From JBGCEZ01 sp045106735 (lineage in GTDB: Bacteria; Planctomycetota; Phycisphaerae; Phycisphaerales; SM1A02), in NCBI GenBank assembly GCA_045106735.1, contig JBGCEZ010000062.1:1-16753 (forward strand): 16,753 bases of DNA, written 5' to 3'. The notes under the pieces are model-generated. The model was not told where the DNA came from. It saw only the letters and a program-made list of their open reading frames with translations, and ran no database searches. Position numbers and translations under genes: made by a program. Below, piece by piece: positions 1 to 8,937 of this stretch (positions are counted from its first letter, which is position 1; each line of letters starts with the position of its first letter).

Positions 1-126
1 CTGCCGGTCTTTTCCTTCGACGGACGATGGATGATGTGGACGGCCCAACGCGGGGATGACCGCGGCGAGAACGGTCGTCCGTCGAGCCAGCTCTGGATGG
101 CCCGGACGAGCGGCGCTCTGAAGTGA
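1..126 (+). CDS. C-terminal end of a TolB/PD40-like beta-propeller protein (5' truncated)
   Basis: Frame 1 is open from the window edge to TGA at 124-126 and gives 41 residues. They contain a PVFSFDGRWMMWTAQRG stretch followed by SQLWMART. That is the pattern of a WD40-like PD40/TolB blade (SPDG+W+xxW...R...SQ+W+A). Such repeats occur in TolB, in prolyl-oligopeptidase propellers and in many secreted planctomycete proteins, so only the fold can be called. The stop overlaps the GTG start of the next gene by four bases (GTGA, 123-126), which suggests translational coupling and one transcript. Most of the gene lies outside the window. Confidence 0.6.
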   Translation: MPVFSFDGRWMMWTAQRGDDRGENGRPSSQLWMARTSGALK

Positions 127-3100
127 GCCGTTCTGCCGACGCCGGTGATGGGCTGCCGCCGAGCGATGGCCTTTCCGCCGCCGGCGATGCGAATGCCGGC
201 CCAAACGCCGCGGACGGGGCCGCCGTCACCGGCGTCGGGTGGCAGATCCGCGTCGACACCGGCGGCACGTTCACCGACGGCTGGGCCGTGGATCCCGGCG
301 GCGCGGTGCACCGGGCCAAAGTGCTTTCGACGTCGGCCTTGCGGGCGACGGTTTCCGGCGGCGGCGGCATGCGGCCGCTGGTGCACGGGGCGTGGACCGG
401 CGCGCCCGAATCGGCCATCGGCCTGCTGATTGGCCGCGTCGGCGAAGATCCGCACTGGCGCGTCGACGCGGCCGAACCCCTGGATCCGGGCTTGGTTCGC
501 CTGCACCTGTCCGCCACCGGCAACGGAGCCGACGGCCGCGCGCCCGAAACCGGCGACGCGGTCGAACTCCGCTCCCCCGAACCCGCCCCGATGTTGGCCG
601 CCCGCTTGATGACGCGGACGCCGCTGGGCGAGCCGCTGCCGCCGGCCGACCTGCGTTTGGCCACCACGCACGCCACGAACGCACTGCTCGAACGGCGCGT
701 CGCCCGCACCGCGCTGCTCGTCAATCGCGGGTTCGCCGACGCGGCGACGATCCTCGACCAACGGCGCCCGGATCTCTTTGCCTTGGCCATCGAGCGGCCA
801 CTTCCGGTCGTCGAACGGACGATCGAGATCAGCGGCCGGCGCACGGTGGACGGGTCGGCGGACGAGCCGCTCGACCGCGCCGAGATCGAGCGCGTGGGCC
901 GCGAACTCGTGGCCGACGGCATCGAGGCGGTGGCCGTCTGCCTGCTCCATGACGGCGGCGATGGCCGGGACGAGCGGCAAGTCGCCGAGTGGCTTCGCGC
1001 CGCCGGGCCGCTGCACGTGAGCACCTCGCACGAGGCGGCCGGCCGCGGCGGGTTCATTCCGCGGGTGGTGACGACGTCCGTCGATGCCTGCGTCGGGCCG
1101 ATTCTGCGGGCGCACCTGGACGCGGTGCAGCGGGCCGCGGGACCGGCGGTGAGCGTGCGGATGCTCACCAGCGCCGGCGGCCTGCGGCGGCCGGAGACGT
1201 TCCGCCCGGTGACCGGATTACTCAGCGGGCCGGCGGGAGGCGTGGCCGGGGCCGCGGCGGCGGCGGCCCGGGCGGGCATGCCGCGCTGCGTCGGCTTCGA
1301 CATGGGCGGCACGAGTACCGACGTCACCCGCATCGAAGGCGAGCCGGCCATGCACGGCGGGCACCGCGTGGGGGACGCGGCGGTGCTCGTGCCGGCGCTG
1401 GCCATCGAGACGATCGCCGCCGGCGGCGGGTCGATCTGCCGGTGGGCCGACGGCCGGCTGCACGTCGGGCCCGAGAGCGCCGGCGCCCACCCCGGGCCGG
1501 CCTGCTACGGGGCCGGCGGTCCGCTCACGGTGACCGACTGCGCGCTGCTGCTCGGCCGCATCGCCCCCGACCGGTTCCCGTTCCCGCCGTCGACCGCGGC
1601 GGCCGAACGCGCGGTGGACGCGGTGCGCACCACGATGCAGGCGGCCGGCGAACGCCCGATGCGGCGCGACGACCTGCTGGCCGGGTTCCTGCAACTCGCC
1701 GCCGAATCCATGGCCGGGGCGATCCGCACGGTCACCGTGCGCGAGGGCTGGGATCCGCGCGACCACGCGCTGGTGGCATTCGGCGGCGCGGCCGGTCAGC
1801 ACGCGGCGGCGGTGGCCCGCAACCTCGGCATGTCGACGGTGCTGTACCCGCTCGACGGATCGCTGCTGAGCGCGGTGGGTGTGCACCATGCTCGCCCGTC
1901 GACGGTGCGGCGGCGCGAGATTGAGCGGCCCTTGATGCCGGGGACGGCGACGGCGGCCAATGTGTCCACCGCCGCGCCCACCGCCGCGCCCACCGCCGCG
2001 CCTGACTCCGCATCCAGTTCCGTGCCGGCCCCCGCTCCCACGCTCGCCGCCATCATCGCCGGCGAACTCGAAGCGGCCGAGGCCGATGTGCAGCGCGACG
2101 GCGTCTCGCCCGGCACGCCGCGCCGCGGAACGATCACCCTGCACGTCCGCCGGCCGGGGGAAGCGGCCACGCTGCCGGTGCGACTCGTCGCCACGCCGGA
2201 CTCCGCCGGCGAACCCGTCGCGGTGGCCGGTCGCCCGGACCTGGCCGGTTTTCTCGCCGCGGTGCAGGCCGCCGCGGGACCGGCGGAGGCGGGCGACGTG
2301 ATCGCCGAGCGTTGGCGGGCCGCGGCCCAGCGGCGCTACGGCTTCGTGCCGAGCGCGTCCGGCCTCGTCGTCGAATCGGTCGCGATCCGCTGGGGCGAAG
2401 CGGGGGAGTCCGTCGCGGTCGATGCCGCGTTGCCGGCGGTTTCGGCTGGCCCACCGCGCGGCCGCCAGCGCGTCCACGTCGGCGGCGCGTGGCGCGATGT
2501 TCCTGTCTACGAACGCGGCGACCTCGCGCCCGGCGAAGTCGCCGCCGGCCCGCTGATCGTCGTCGAAGACCGCTCGGTCGTCCTGGTCGAGCCTGGCTGG
2601 GAGATGCACGTGCTGGCGTCGGGGGCGCTCCGGGCCGATCGCCATCCGAGCGATGCGGCCGAGGGGTCGCCGGGCGCGGCCGGCGCTCGCGCCGGTTCGG
2701 CCGTCCGCGCGGCCGATGATCCGGTGCGCCGCGAACTCCTGGCCCGCCGGCTGGACGCGATCGCGGTGGACATGGGCGAGCAACTGCAGCGGACCGCGCT
2801 GTCGACCAACGTGCGCGAACGCCTGGACTACTCGTGCGGCGTGCTCGATCCGGCGGGGCGACTGCTGGCCTCGGCTCCCCACGTGCCGGTGCACCTTGGC
2901 GCCCTTGGCGCGTGCGTTCGGACGATCATCGCCGGCGATCCCGTGGCTCCGGGCGATGTGGTCGTCACGAATCATCCCGGCTTTGGCGGTTCGCATCTCC
3001 CGGATGTCACCGTCATCGCCCCGGTCGACGGTGCCGATGGCGTGCGCCTCGGCTGGGTTGCGGCCCGCGCCCACCACGCTGAAATTGGCGGCGTGCGGCC

Positions 3101-4343
3101 AGGCTCCATGGCCCCGAGCGCCCGCTGCCTGGCCGACGAGGGCGTCGTGCTGCCGCCGATGCCGATCGTCCGCGGCGGCGAAGAGGACTTTGGCCCCGTC
3201 GCCGATCGGCTGCGATCGGCTCGTCATCCATCGCGCGCCCCCGATGACAATCTGGCCGATCTCCGCGCCCAAGTCGCCGCGTGTCGCCGCGGCGTCCGTG
3301 GGCTGCTGGACCTGGCCGCGAGCTGCGCCACGCCCGAGGACGCCGGAGCGGTCCCCGTCGACTTGGTGGTGGCGAGCGAGGCGCGCTTGCAGGTCACCGC
3401 CGATCTGGTGCGCCAGGCCCTGGCCAGGTGGACCGGGCGGCGGCTGGAAGCGGCCACCGCGATGGACGATGGCAGCCCGGTGCGGGTCCGTGTATCGGTG
3501 TCCGTCGATCCCGCCGGCGATGCGCAGCGGCCGGCGGCGATCATCGACTTCGCCGGCAGCTCGGCCGTTCACGCCGGGAGCCTGAACGCGCCGGCCGCGG
3601 TCACCATGAGCGCGGTGGCGTACGTGCTGCGGCTGTTGGCCGGCCGCGACCTGCCGCTGAACGACGGTTTGCTCGACGCGGTGGATGTGCGCGTGCCGCG
3701 GGGCATGCTCGCGCCGACGTTCGACGCCGGTGCACCGGACGGCCCGGCATCCTGGCCCGCCGTCGCCGGCGGCAACGTCGAAACCAGCCAGCGGGTCGTG
3801 GACGTATTGCTCCGCGCCTTTGGCGTGGTGGCGGGAAGCCAGGGAACGATGAACAACGTGCTCTTTGGTGACGGCGCGTTCGGCTTCTACGAGACGATCG
3901 GCGGCGGAGCGGGGGCGGGTCCGGGCTTCGACGGGGCGTCGGCCGTCCACGTGCACATGACGAACACGGCCCTGACGGACCCCGAGACCATCGAACGCCG
4001 GTTCCCGGTCTGTTTGGAGCGGTGCGCGATCCGCCGCGGCTCGGGCGGGGCGGGACGGCATCCCGGGGGCGACGGGATGGAACGCGTGTTCCGCTTCCTG
4101 GCCCCGGTGCGGTTGTCCTTGTTGACCCAGCGGCGCACCGTCGGCCCGGAGGGTCTGGAGGGCGGCGAATCCGGCGACCCGGGCGAGCAGTGGATCGAGA
4201 CCCGGGCCGGCGAGCGGATCGAGCTGGCCGGCATGGACGAGCGGGACGTGGACGCCGGCGACGCACTGGTGATGCGGACCCCCGGCGGCGGAGGCTGGGG
4301 CGCGGTCGACGCCTCGCGTTCGGGAGCCGGCCGGGACGAGTGA
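123..4343 (+). CDS. Fused HyuA-HyuB protein, 5-oxoprolinase/hydantoinase family
   Basis: The product has 1406 residues. The ATP-dependent 5-oxoprolinase/hydantoinase family opens lactam or imide rings, classically 5-oxo-L-proline to L-glutamate. An Ala/Gly/Asp-rich leader (about 1-40) precedes the HyuA N-domain with VDTGGTFTD at 44-52. The TTHATNALLERR element and the phosphate-binding loop GFDMGGTSTD (about 391-400) follow. The HyuB part starts near residue 864 and contains NHPGFGGSHLPD (about 950) and the C-terminal PGGGGWG. An Ala/Thr/Pro linker near 605-640 includes an APTA tandem repeat. Bacterial HyuA and HyuB are often separate genes; fusion is typical of eukaryotic-type 5-oxoprolinase, which is somewhat shorter (about 1250-1300 residues). 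The GTG start overlaps the upstream stop; no strong ribosome binding site is visible. Substrate is not proven: hydantoin or another cyclic amide is possible. Confidence 0.88.
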   Translation: MSRSADAGDGLPPSDGLSAAGDANAGPNAADGAAVTGVGWQIRVDTGGTFTDGWAVDPGGAVHRAKVLSTSALRATVSGGGGMRPLVHGAWTGAPESAIGLLIGRVGEDPHWRVDAAEPLDPGLVRLHLSATGNGADGRAPETGDAVELRSPEPAPMLAARLMTRTPLGEPLPPADLRLATTHATNALLERRVARTALLVNRGFADAATILDQRRPDLFALAIERPLPVVERTIEISGRRTVDGSADEPLDRAEIERVGRELVADGIEAVAVCLLHDGGDGRDERQVAEWLRAAGPLHVSTSHEAAGRGGFIPRVVTTSVDACVGPILRAHLDAVQRAAGPAVSVRMLTSAGGLRRPETFRPVTGLLSGPAGGVAGAAAAAARAGMPRCVGFDMGGTSTDVTRIEGEPAMHGGHRVGDAAVLVPALAIETIAAGGGSICRWADGRLHVGPESAGAHPGPACYGAGGPLTVTDCALLLGRIAPDRFPFPPSTAAAERAVDAVRTTMQAAGERPMRRDDLLAGFLQLAAESMAGAIRTVTVREGWDPRDHALVAFGGAAGQHAAAVARNLGMSTVLYPLDGSLLSAVGVHHARPSTVRRREIERPLMPGTATAANVSTAAPTAAPTAAPDSASSSVPAPAPTLAAIIAGELEAAEADVQRDGVSPGTPRRGTITLHVRRPGEAATLPVRLVATPDSAGEPVAVAGRPDLAGFLAAVQAAAGPAEAGDVIAERWRAAAQRRYGFVPSASGLVVESVAIRWGEAGESVAVDAALPAVSAGPPRGRQRVHVGGAWRDVPVYERGDLAPGEVAAGPLIVVEDRSVVLVEPGWEMHVLASGALRADRHPSDAAEGSPGAAGARAGSAVRAADDPVRRELLARRLDAIAVDMGEQLQRTALSTNVRERLDYSCGVLDPAGRLLASAPHVPVHLGALGACVRTIIAGDPVAPGDVVVTNHPGFGGSHLPDVTVIAPVDGADGVRLGWVAARAHHAEIGGVRPGSMAPSARCLADEGVVLPPMPIVRGGEEDFGPVADRLRSARHPSRAPDDNLADLRAQVAACRRGVRGLLDLAASCATPEDAGAVPVDLVVASEARLQVTADLVRQALARWTGRRLEAATAMDDGSPVRVRVSVSVDPAGDAQRPAAIIDFAGSSAVHAGSLNAPAAVTMSAVAYVLRLLAGRDLPLNDGLLDAVDVRVPRGMLAPTFDAGAPDGPASWPAVAGGNVETSQRVVDVLLRAFGVVAGSQGTMNNVLFGDGAFGFYETIGGGAGAGPGFDGASAVHVHMTNTALTDPETIERRFPVCLERCAIRRGSGGAGRHPGGDGMERVFRFLAPVRLSLLTQRRTVGPEGLEGGESGDPGEQWIETRAGERIELAGMDERDVDAGDALVMRTPGGGGWGAVDASRSGAGRDE
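1967..2002 (+). repeat. 12-bp tandem repeat inside the HyuA-HyuB gene
   Basis: Three exact copies of CACCGCCGCGCC stand head to tail. They encode a repeated Ala-Ala-Pro-Thr motif in the Ala/Pro-rich linker near residues 615-627. The period is a multiple of three, so copy-number change would keep the frame. Confidence 0.85.
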
Positions 4344-4623
4344 ACCGGGCGGTGGGGGGGGCTCTGGGCCAGTTGCGGGCCAGTTGCGGGTTGGCCCCTC
4401 GCGTCGGCCTCGCGTTGGCCGCGGGGTGGGCTGCAGGCCGGCTCCGGGCCGGACGCTTCCTGGCTGCGTACCAGCCGCACGCTCACTCCTCATCCGCCGC
4501 GATTCCCGGGCGGTTCGGGCGTCGATCGACCGCTGCCGGACCTCGAGCCACGGTACCATTCCGGGCCCGATTCCCCCCTTGCGGTTCGTCCGCCACGATT
4601 CCTTTTACGGGAACCACGCGCTC
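4344..4623. other. Intergenic region between the oxoprolinase gene and gdhA
   Basis: No gene is supported in these 280 bases. An exact 11-bp tandem duplication, GGCCAGTTGCG, occupies 4367-4388. A possible hairpin (GGGCCA at 4377-4382 with TGGCCC at 4392-4397) has no T-tract, so it is a weak terminator candidate. GGTACCATTCC at 4552-4562 contains TACCAT (4554-4559), a possible -10 element about 65 bases upstream of gdhA. No good -35 is visible. A similar sequence precedes the MoxR gene. Confidence 0.4.
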
Positions 4624-6018
<1,395 letters not shown>

Positions 6019-6266
6019 TCGACGACGCGCAACGATCCCGGGCGGGTGCGGCGATGGCCGCGCCCGCCGTGGGGCGCGCTCGGCGCCCCGGACGCGCCGC
6101 CGGCGCGGGACGACGCGGGGAGCGTGCCGCGCGCCGCCTCGCTGGGGTGGGCCGCGCTGCGTGCGCGGCCGGCCGGACTGGCCGGATTGGCCCGAGTGGC
6201 CCGAGTGGCCCGGCTGATCAGGCTGATCAAGCTGACGCGTCGAACGCCGCGGTTCCGCGGTGTCCG
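6019..6266. other. Gap or possible 5' coding extension between gdhA and the lipoprotein gene
   Basis: The frame of the next gene stays open through all of this stretch, back to a GTG at 6015 that would overlap the gdhA stop as GTGA. Translated, the stretch is Arg/Ala/Gly-rich and then collagen-like (GPSGPSGPADQADQ) because of the 9-bp array at 6171-6240. It has no recognisable domain and would place the signal sequence about 84 residues into the protein. I therefore treat it as probably non-coding, without certainty. Confidence 0.4.
6171..6240. repeat. Degenerate 9-bp tandem array
   Basis: Consecutive 9-base units read GGCCGGACT, GGCCGGATT, GGCCCGAGT, GGCCCGAGT, GGCCCGGCT, GATCAGGCT, GATCAAGCT and then a partial unit. 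The two GGCCCGAGT copies are identical and the phase holds throughout. The unit drifts from a GGCC type to a GATC type within the array. A second 9-bp array lies at 11260-11373. Confidence 0.8.
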
Positions 6267-6713
6267 ATGGCGGCGCTGCTTGTGGCCACCGCGGTCGGGC
6301 TCGCCGGGGCCGCCGGATTGGGCGGGCTGGGCGGCTGTGCGACGCCGGTCGGCCGGGTCGAGATCGCCGTCCGCGAGGCCGAGAGCCGCCGGCCCATCGC
6401 CGGGGCGGACGTCACGATCGCGCCGATGTATCTGATGAATCCCGCCTCGGGCCAGCCGGTGAATCCGATTCGCCGGGCGCCGGACGCGGGGGTGACCGAT
6501 CGCTTCGGCATCGTGCGGCTGGATGCGCCGCGCGAGCACCCATTCGAGATCGTTCTGCGCCGGCCGTTCGCGGCCACGCGGCGGGCGATCGTCGAGCCGA
6601 CCGATCACCCGGCGAGCACCGGCGGGGCGTCGGGTTGGATCCCGCTCCCGGCCGCCGATCCCAGCGACGAAACGGCCATCGAGGCCCAGGTTCGCCCTTC
6701 GCTCGGGGGCTGA
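6267..6713 (+). CDS. Small putative lipoprotein with carboxypeptidase-regulatory-like fold
   Basis: From ATG 6267 the product has 148 residues. A hydrophobic segment (about 2-20) ends in the lipobox L21-G-G-C24, so lipidation at C24 and a periplasmic or outer-membrane location are likely. The remainder has the pattern of a transthyretin/carboxypeptidase-regulatory-like beta-sandwich: VEIAVREAESRRPIAGADVT, then GVTDRFGIVRLDAP. The n-region lacks Lys or Arg, which is odd for a signal peptide. An Arg stands three codons upstream of the chosen Met, so a start further upstream cannot be excluded (in-frame ATG 6054, GTG 6015). It follows gdhA on the same strand after a repeat array. I do not recognise a specific family. 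Confidence 0.6.
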   Translation: MAALLVATAVGLAGAAGLGGLGGCATPVGRVEIAVREAESRRPIAGADVTIAPMYLMNPASGQPVNPIRRAPDAGVTDRFGIVRLDAPREHPFEIVLRRPFAATRRAIVEPTDHPASTGGASGWIPLPAADPSDETAIEAQVRPSLGG

Positions 6714-6861
6714 CCCGGAAGGGGGGCATTCGCCGCCTTTCGGGTGGAGCTTTGTCCTTCTGGCCGCGCTACCATCCCTCCGTCCAACGGACGTCGTGTC
6801 CGCCTCCCTGATCTGATTCGATCGGTGGCGCCGCGACTCGGGACGGAAGGAGCCCCCGCCC
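6714..6861 (+). promoter_or_regulatory. Probable promoter region of the MoxR-VWA operon
   Basis: These 148 bases separate the lipoprotein stop from the MoxR start. GCTACCATCCC at 6769-6779 resembles GGTACCATTCC upstream of gdhA and contains TACCAT (6770-6775), a candidate -10 element. No convincing -35 is present. A strong Shine-Dalgarno sequence, AAGGAG (6847-6852), sits nine bases before ATG 6862. Confidence 0.35.
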
Positions 6862-8304
6862 ATGACGACGACGGCGCCATCGCCCTCGACCGCCGCCCAC
6901 CCGGCCGCCGCCACCCTCGCCCAGTTGCGGGCCAGCGGTTGGACCAGCCGCGGGGTGAAGGATGAGCTGCGGGCCAACTTCATCACCGCCCTCGCGGCCG
7001 GCGACGAGCTGTTTCCCGGCATCGTCGGCTACGACGACACGGTTGTGCCGGAAGTCGCCAATGCGATCCTCGCCGGGCACGACATGCTCTTTCTCGGCGA
7101 GAAGGGGCAGGCCAAGAGCCGGATCATGCGGTTGCTCGTCCGCTTCCTGGACGAGTGGACGCCTTACCTGGACATTCCGGGTTCGCCGGTCCATGAGGAT
7201 CCCGAAGCGCCGATCACCCGGGCCGGACGCGAACTCCTGGCGACGACCGATCCGGCCGATGTGCCCATCAAGTGGTGGCATCGCGATGAGCGATACGCCG
7301 AACGGCTCGCCCCGGGCACCAAGTTCGCCGACATCATCGGCGAGATCGATCCCGCGCGGCTGGCCTCCGGTTCGAGCATGGGGGCGGAAGAGGCCCTGCA
7401 CTTCGGCCTGATTCCCCGCATGCACCGCGGCATCTTCGCGATGAACGAGTTGCCGGACCTTGACGATCTGGTGCAGGTCGGGCTCTTCAACATCCTGGAA
7501 GAGCGCGACGTGCAGATTCGCGGCTACCCGATCAGCTTTGATCTGGACGTGATGATTCTGTTCTCGGCCAATCCGTCGACGTACAACCGTTCGGGCAAGG
7601 TGATTCCGCAGCTCAAGGACCGCATCGGCACCACCATTCAGACGCACTACCCGCGCGAGCGCGATCTGGGCATCGACATCACGCGGCAAGAAGCCGACGT
7701 GCCGCTGAATGGCGACTGGCCGGTGATCGTCCCGCGGTTCATGGAAGAAGTGATCGAGGAAGTCTCGATTGCTGCCCGCACGAGCAACTACGTCGACCAT
7801 GCGTCGGGCGTGTCCGCCCGGTTCAGCACCGCGAACTACCGCACCATGGTGGCCAACGCCCGGCAGCGGGCGATTCGGCTCGGCGAGTCGCCGGCGGTGC
7901 CGCGGATGAGCGACCTCGGCCACCTCACCGGGTCGGCCATCGGCAAGCTCGAACTGGATCTGATGGGCAGCCACCAGATGAGCGAACAGCAGGTGATCGA
8001 GTCGATCGTCGCCGAGGCGGTGACCACCGTCTTTGAGGAGTACGTGGACGCCCACGGGCTGGGCGACATCGCCGAGATCTTTGGCCGCGGCGTGAAGGTC
8101 GAGGTCGGCGACATGCTGCCGAGTGCGGCGTACGCCGAGCGACTGGAACGCGTGCCGCCGGCCTGGAACAAGGCCTTTGAAGTGAACGCCAGCGAGAATC
8201 CCGCGGTGCGAGCCTCGTGCATCGAGTTCATTCTCGCGGGGTTGTACGCCACGGACCGCATCTCGCGGTCGCAGCGCCACGGCGTGATCGAGTACGAACT
8301 GTGA
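6862..8304 (+). CDS. MoxR-type AAA+ ATPase, ChlI-related, partner of the downstream VWA protein
   Basis: The 480-residue product carries a Walker A loop GEKGQAKS (79-86, K85), a Walker B-like segment GIFAMNELPDL (190-200), sensor 1 in FSANP (N237), and LKDRIG with a probable arginine finger (R254). MoxR ATPases are cytoplasmic chaperone-like proteins that act with VWA-domain partners on protein or metal-cofactor assembly. A VWA gene in the same operon supports this reading. The usual Walker B aspartate is asparagine (N195), while the catalytic glutamate E196 is kept. As I recall, NELPDL is shared by this subfamily, often misannotated as magnesium chelatase or sigma-54 regulator. AAGGAG nine bases upstream supports ATG 6862. 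The TGA overlaps the next GTG start. Confidence 0.9.
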   Translation: MTTTAPSPSTAAHPAAATLAQLRASGWTSRGVKDELRANFITALAAGDELFPGIVGYDDTVVPEVANAILAGHDMLFLGEKGQAKSRIMRLLVRFLDEWTPYLDIPGSPVHEDPEAPITRAGRELLATTDPADVPIKWWHRDERYAERLAPGTKFADIIGEIDPARLASGSSMGAEEALHFGLIPRMHRGIFAMNELPDLDDLVQVGLFNILEERDVQIRGYPISFDLDVMILFSANPSTYNRSGKVIPQLKDRIGTTIQTHYPRERDLGIDITRQEADVPLNGDWPVIVPRFMEEVIEEVSIAARTSNYVDHASGVSARFSTANYRTMVANARQRAIRLGESPAVPRMSDLGHLTGSAIGKLELDLMGSHQMSEQQVIESIVAEAVTTVFEEYVDAHGLGDIAEIFGRGVKVEVGDMLPSAAYAERLERVPPAWNKAFEVNASENPAVRASCIEFILAGLYATDRISRSQRHGVIEYEL

Positions 8305-8540
8305 GCGGCGGCGAACGCGTCAAGGTGCCCGGCTGGGGCGTGGTGCTGGTGCTGCTCATTGGCGCCAGCGCTTTTGGCTGCGTCTTGGTGGCGGTGCTTG
8401 ACGGCACCGGCATCATCGAGTTGCCCGAGGAAGCGGGGCGGCTGCCGGGCCGGCTGATGTACATCGGCCTGTTGCTCGGCGTGGTCGCCGCCGGATTGCT
8501 CGCGGCCCTGGCCGGACGAGGAGCTGGACATGCCGACTGA
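8301..8540 (+). CDS. Small two-helix membrane protein A of the MoxR-VWA operon
   Basis: The GTG start (8301) overlaps the MoxR stop as GTGA, and the frame gives 79 residues. Two hydrophobic segments lie at about 12-33 and 52-72, separated by a short loop with LDGTGIIELPEEAG. I do not recognise a named family. Its layout and several positions match the next gene product: PxWGV before helix 1, VLDGTGII after helix 1, and a Gly/Leu/Val-rich helix 2 ending near GRG. The frame is open further upstream, to 8217, but only inside the MoxR gene, so the coupled GTG is preferred. A role in anchoring the ATPase/VWA pair at the membrane is inference from position. Confidence 0.8.
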   Translation: MSGGERVKVPGWGVVLVLLIGASAFGCVLVAVLDGTGIIELPEEAGRLPGRLMYIGLLLGVVAAGLLAALAGRGAGHAD

Positions 8541-8937
8541 GAAGGATTTTCGCTACCACCCGGGACCGGATGACGGGGCTGGCTCCGGCTCTGGCTCTGG
8601 CTCTGGCACCGGCTCCGGCATCGGCCGCGACGCCGGTGGCTGCGGCGCCGAAGGCTGCGGCATCGGCGGCGACCGCGCCAGCACCAGCGCCGGCGGATGC
8701 GATGACGAGGCCGAGCGCGATCCGATGCCGGTCTGGGGCGTGATCGGTGCGGCCGGCGCGGCGATCGGCGTGGCCATGCTCGTCCTCGGCGTGTTGCACG
8801 ATGCGGGCATCTTCGTCGTGCTCAATGACTCGCCCTTGTTCATGGGCGTGGGGCTCACGGTGATTGGCGGGGTGCTGGCCGCCACGGCGAACGCCAGCCG
8901 CGGCACGGTCACGGAGAGGAAGAGTTCATATGGCTGA
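8530..8937 (+). CDS. Small two-helix membrane protein B with Gly/Ser/Cys-rich head
   Basis: The product has 135 residues. GAGGAG (8518-8523), six bases upstream, supports ATG 8530, which overlaps the preceding gene by 11 bases. The N-terminal 65 residues are soluble and low in complexity: a Gly-Ser repeat (about 16-32), then a Gly-rich stretch with cysteines C38, C43 and C57. Two hydrophobic helices follow at about 68-89 and 101-120. The helix region (from PVWGV at 67) aligns with protein A through VLHDAGIF and a Gly-rich second helix ending in SRG, so the two are probably paralogues. The cysteines could bind a metal or form disulfides, but no known motif fits. Function is unknown. Confidence 0.8.
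   Translation: MPTEKDFRYHPGPDDGAGSGSGSGSGTGSGIGRDAGGCGAEGCGIGGDRASTSAGGCDDEAERDPMPVWGVIGAAGAAIGVAMLVLGVLHDAGIFVVLNDSPLFMGVGLTVIGGVLAATANASRGTVTERKSSYG
8581..8622 (+). repeat. 6-bp tandem repeat encoding Gly-Ser
   Basis: Seven hexamers run in phase: GGCTCC, GGCTCT, GGCTCT, GGCTCT, GGCACC, GGCTCC, GGCATC. They encode a flexible Gly-Ser/Thr stretch in membrane protein B. Length changes would keep the frame. Confidence 0.85.

Noticed and set aside
4377..4397. Intrinsic terminator after the HyuA-HyuB gene
   Set aside because: The 6-bp stem with a 9-base loop lacks a following T-tract and overlaps the 11-bp duplication, so it is only mentioned as a weak hairpin.
1218..4559. 1113-codon open frame antisense to the HyuA-HyuB gene
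   Set aside because: It is a shadow of GC-rich codon use on the plus strand: Arg/His/Gly-rich, with no recognisable domain, while the sense frame has full family motifs.
4384..4623. 80-residue N-terminal extension of GdhA
   Set aside because: Arg/Pro-rich sequence unlike any glutamate dehydrogenase; ATG 4624 gives the normal length.
6769..8280. 503-codon open frame antisense to the MoxR gene
   Set aside because: His/Arg/Asp-rich composition typical of antisense frames at high GC, and no domain. The sense frame has complete AAA+ motifs and a good Shine-Dalgarno.
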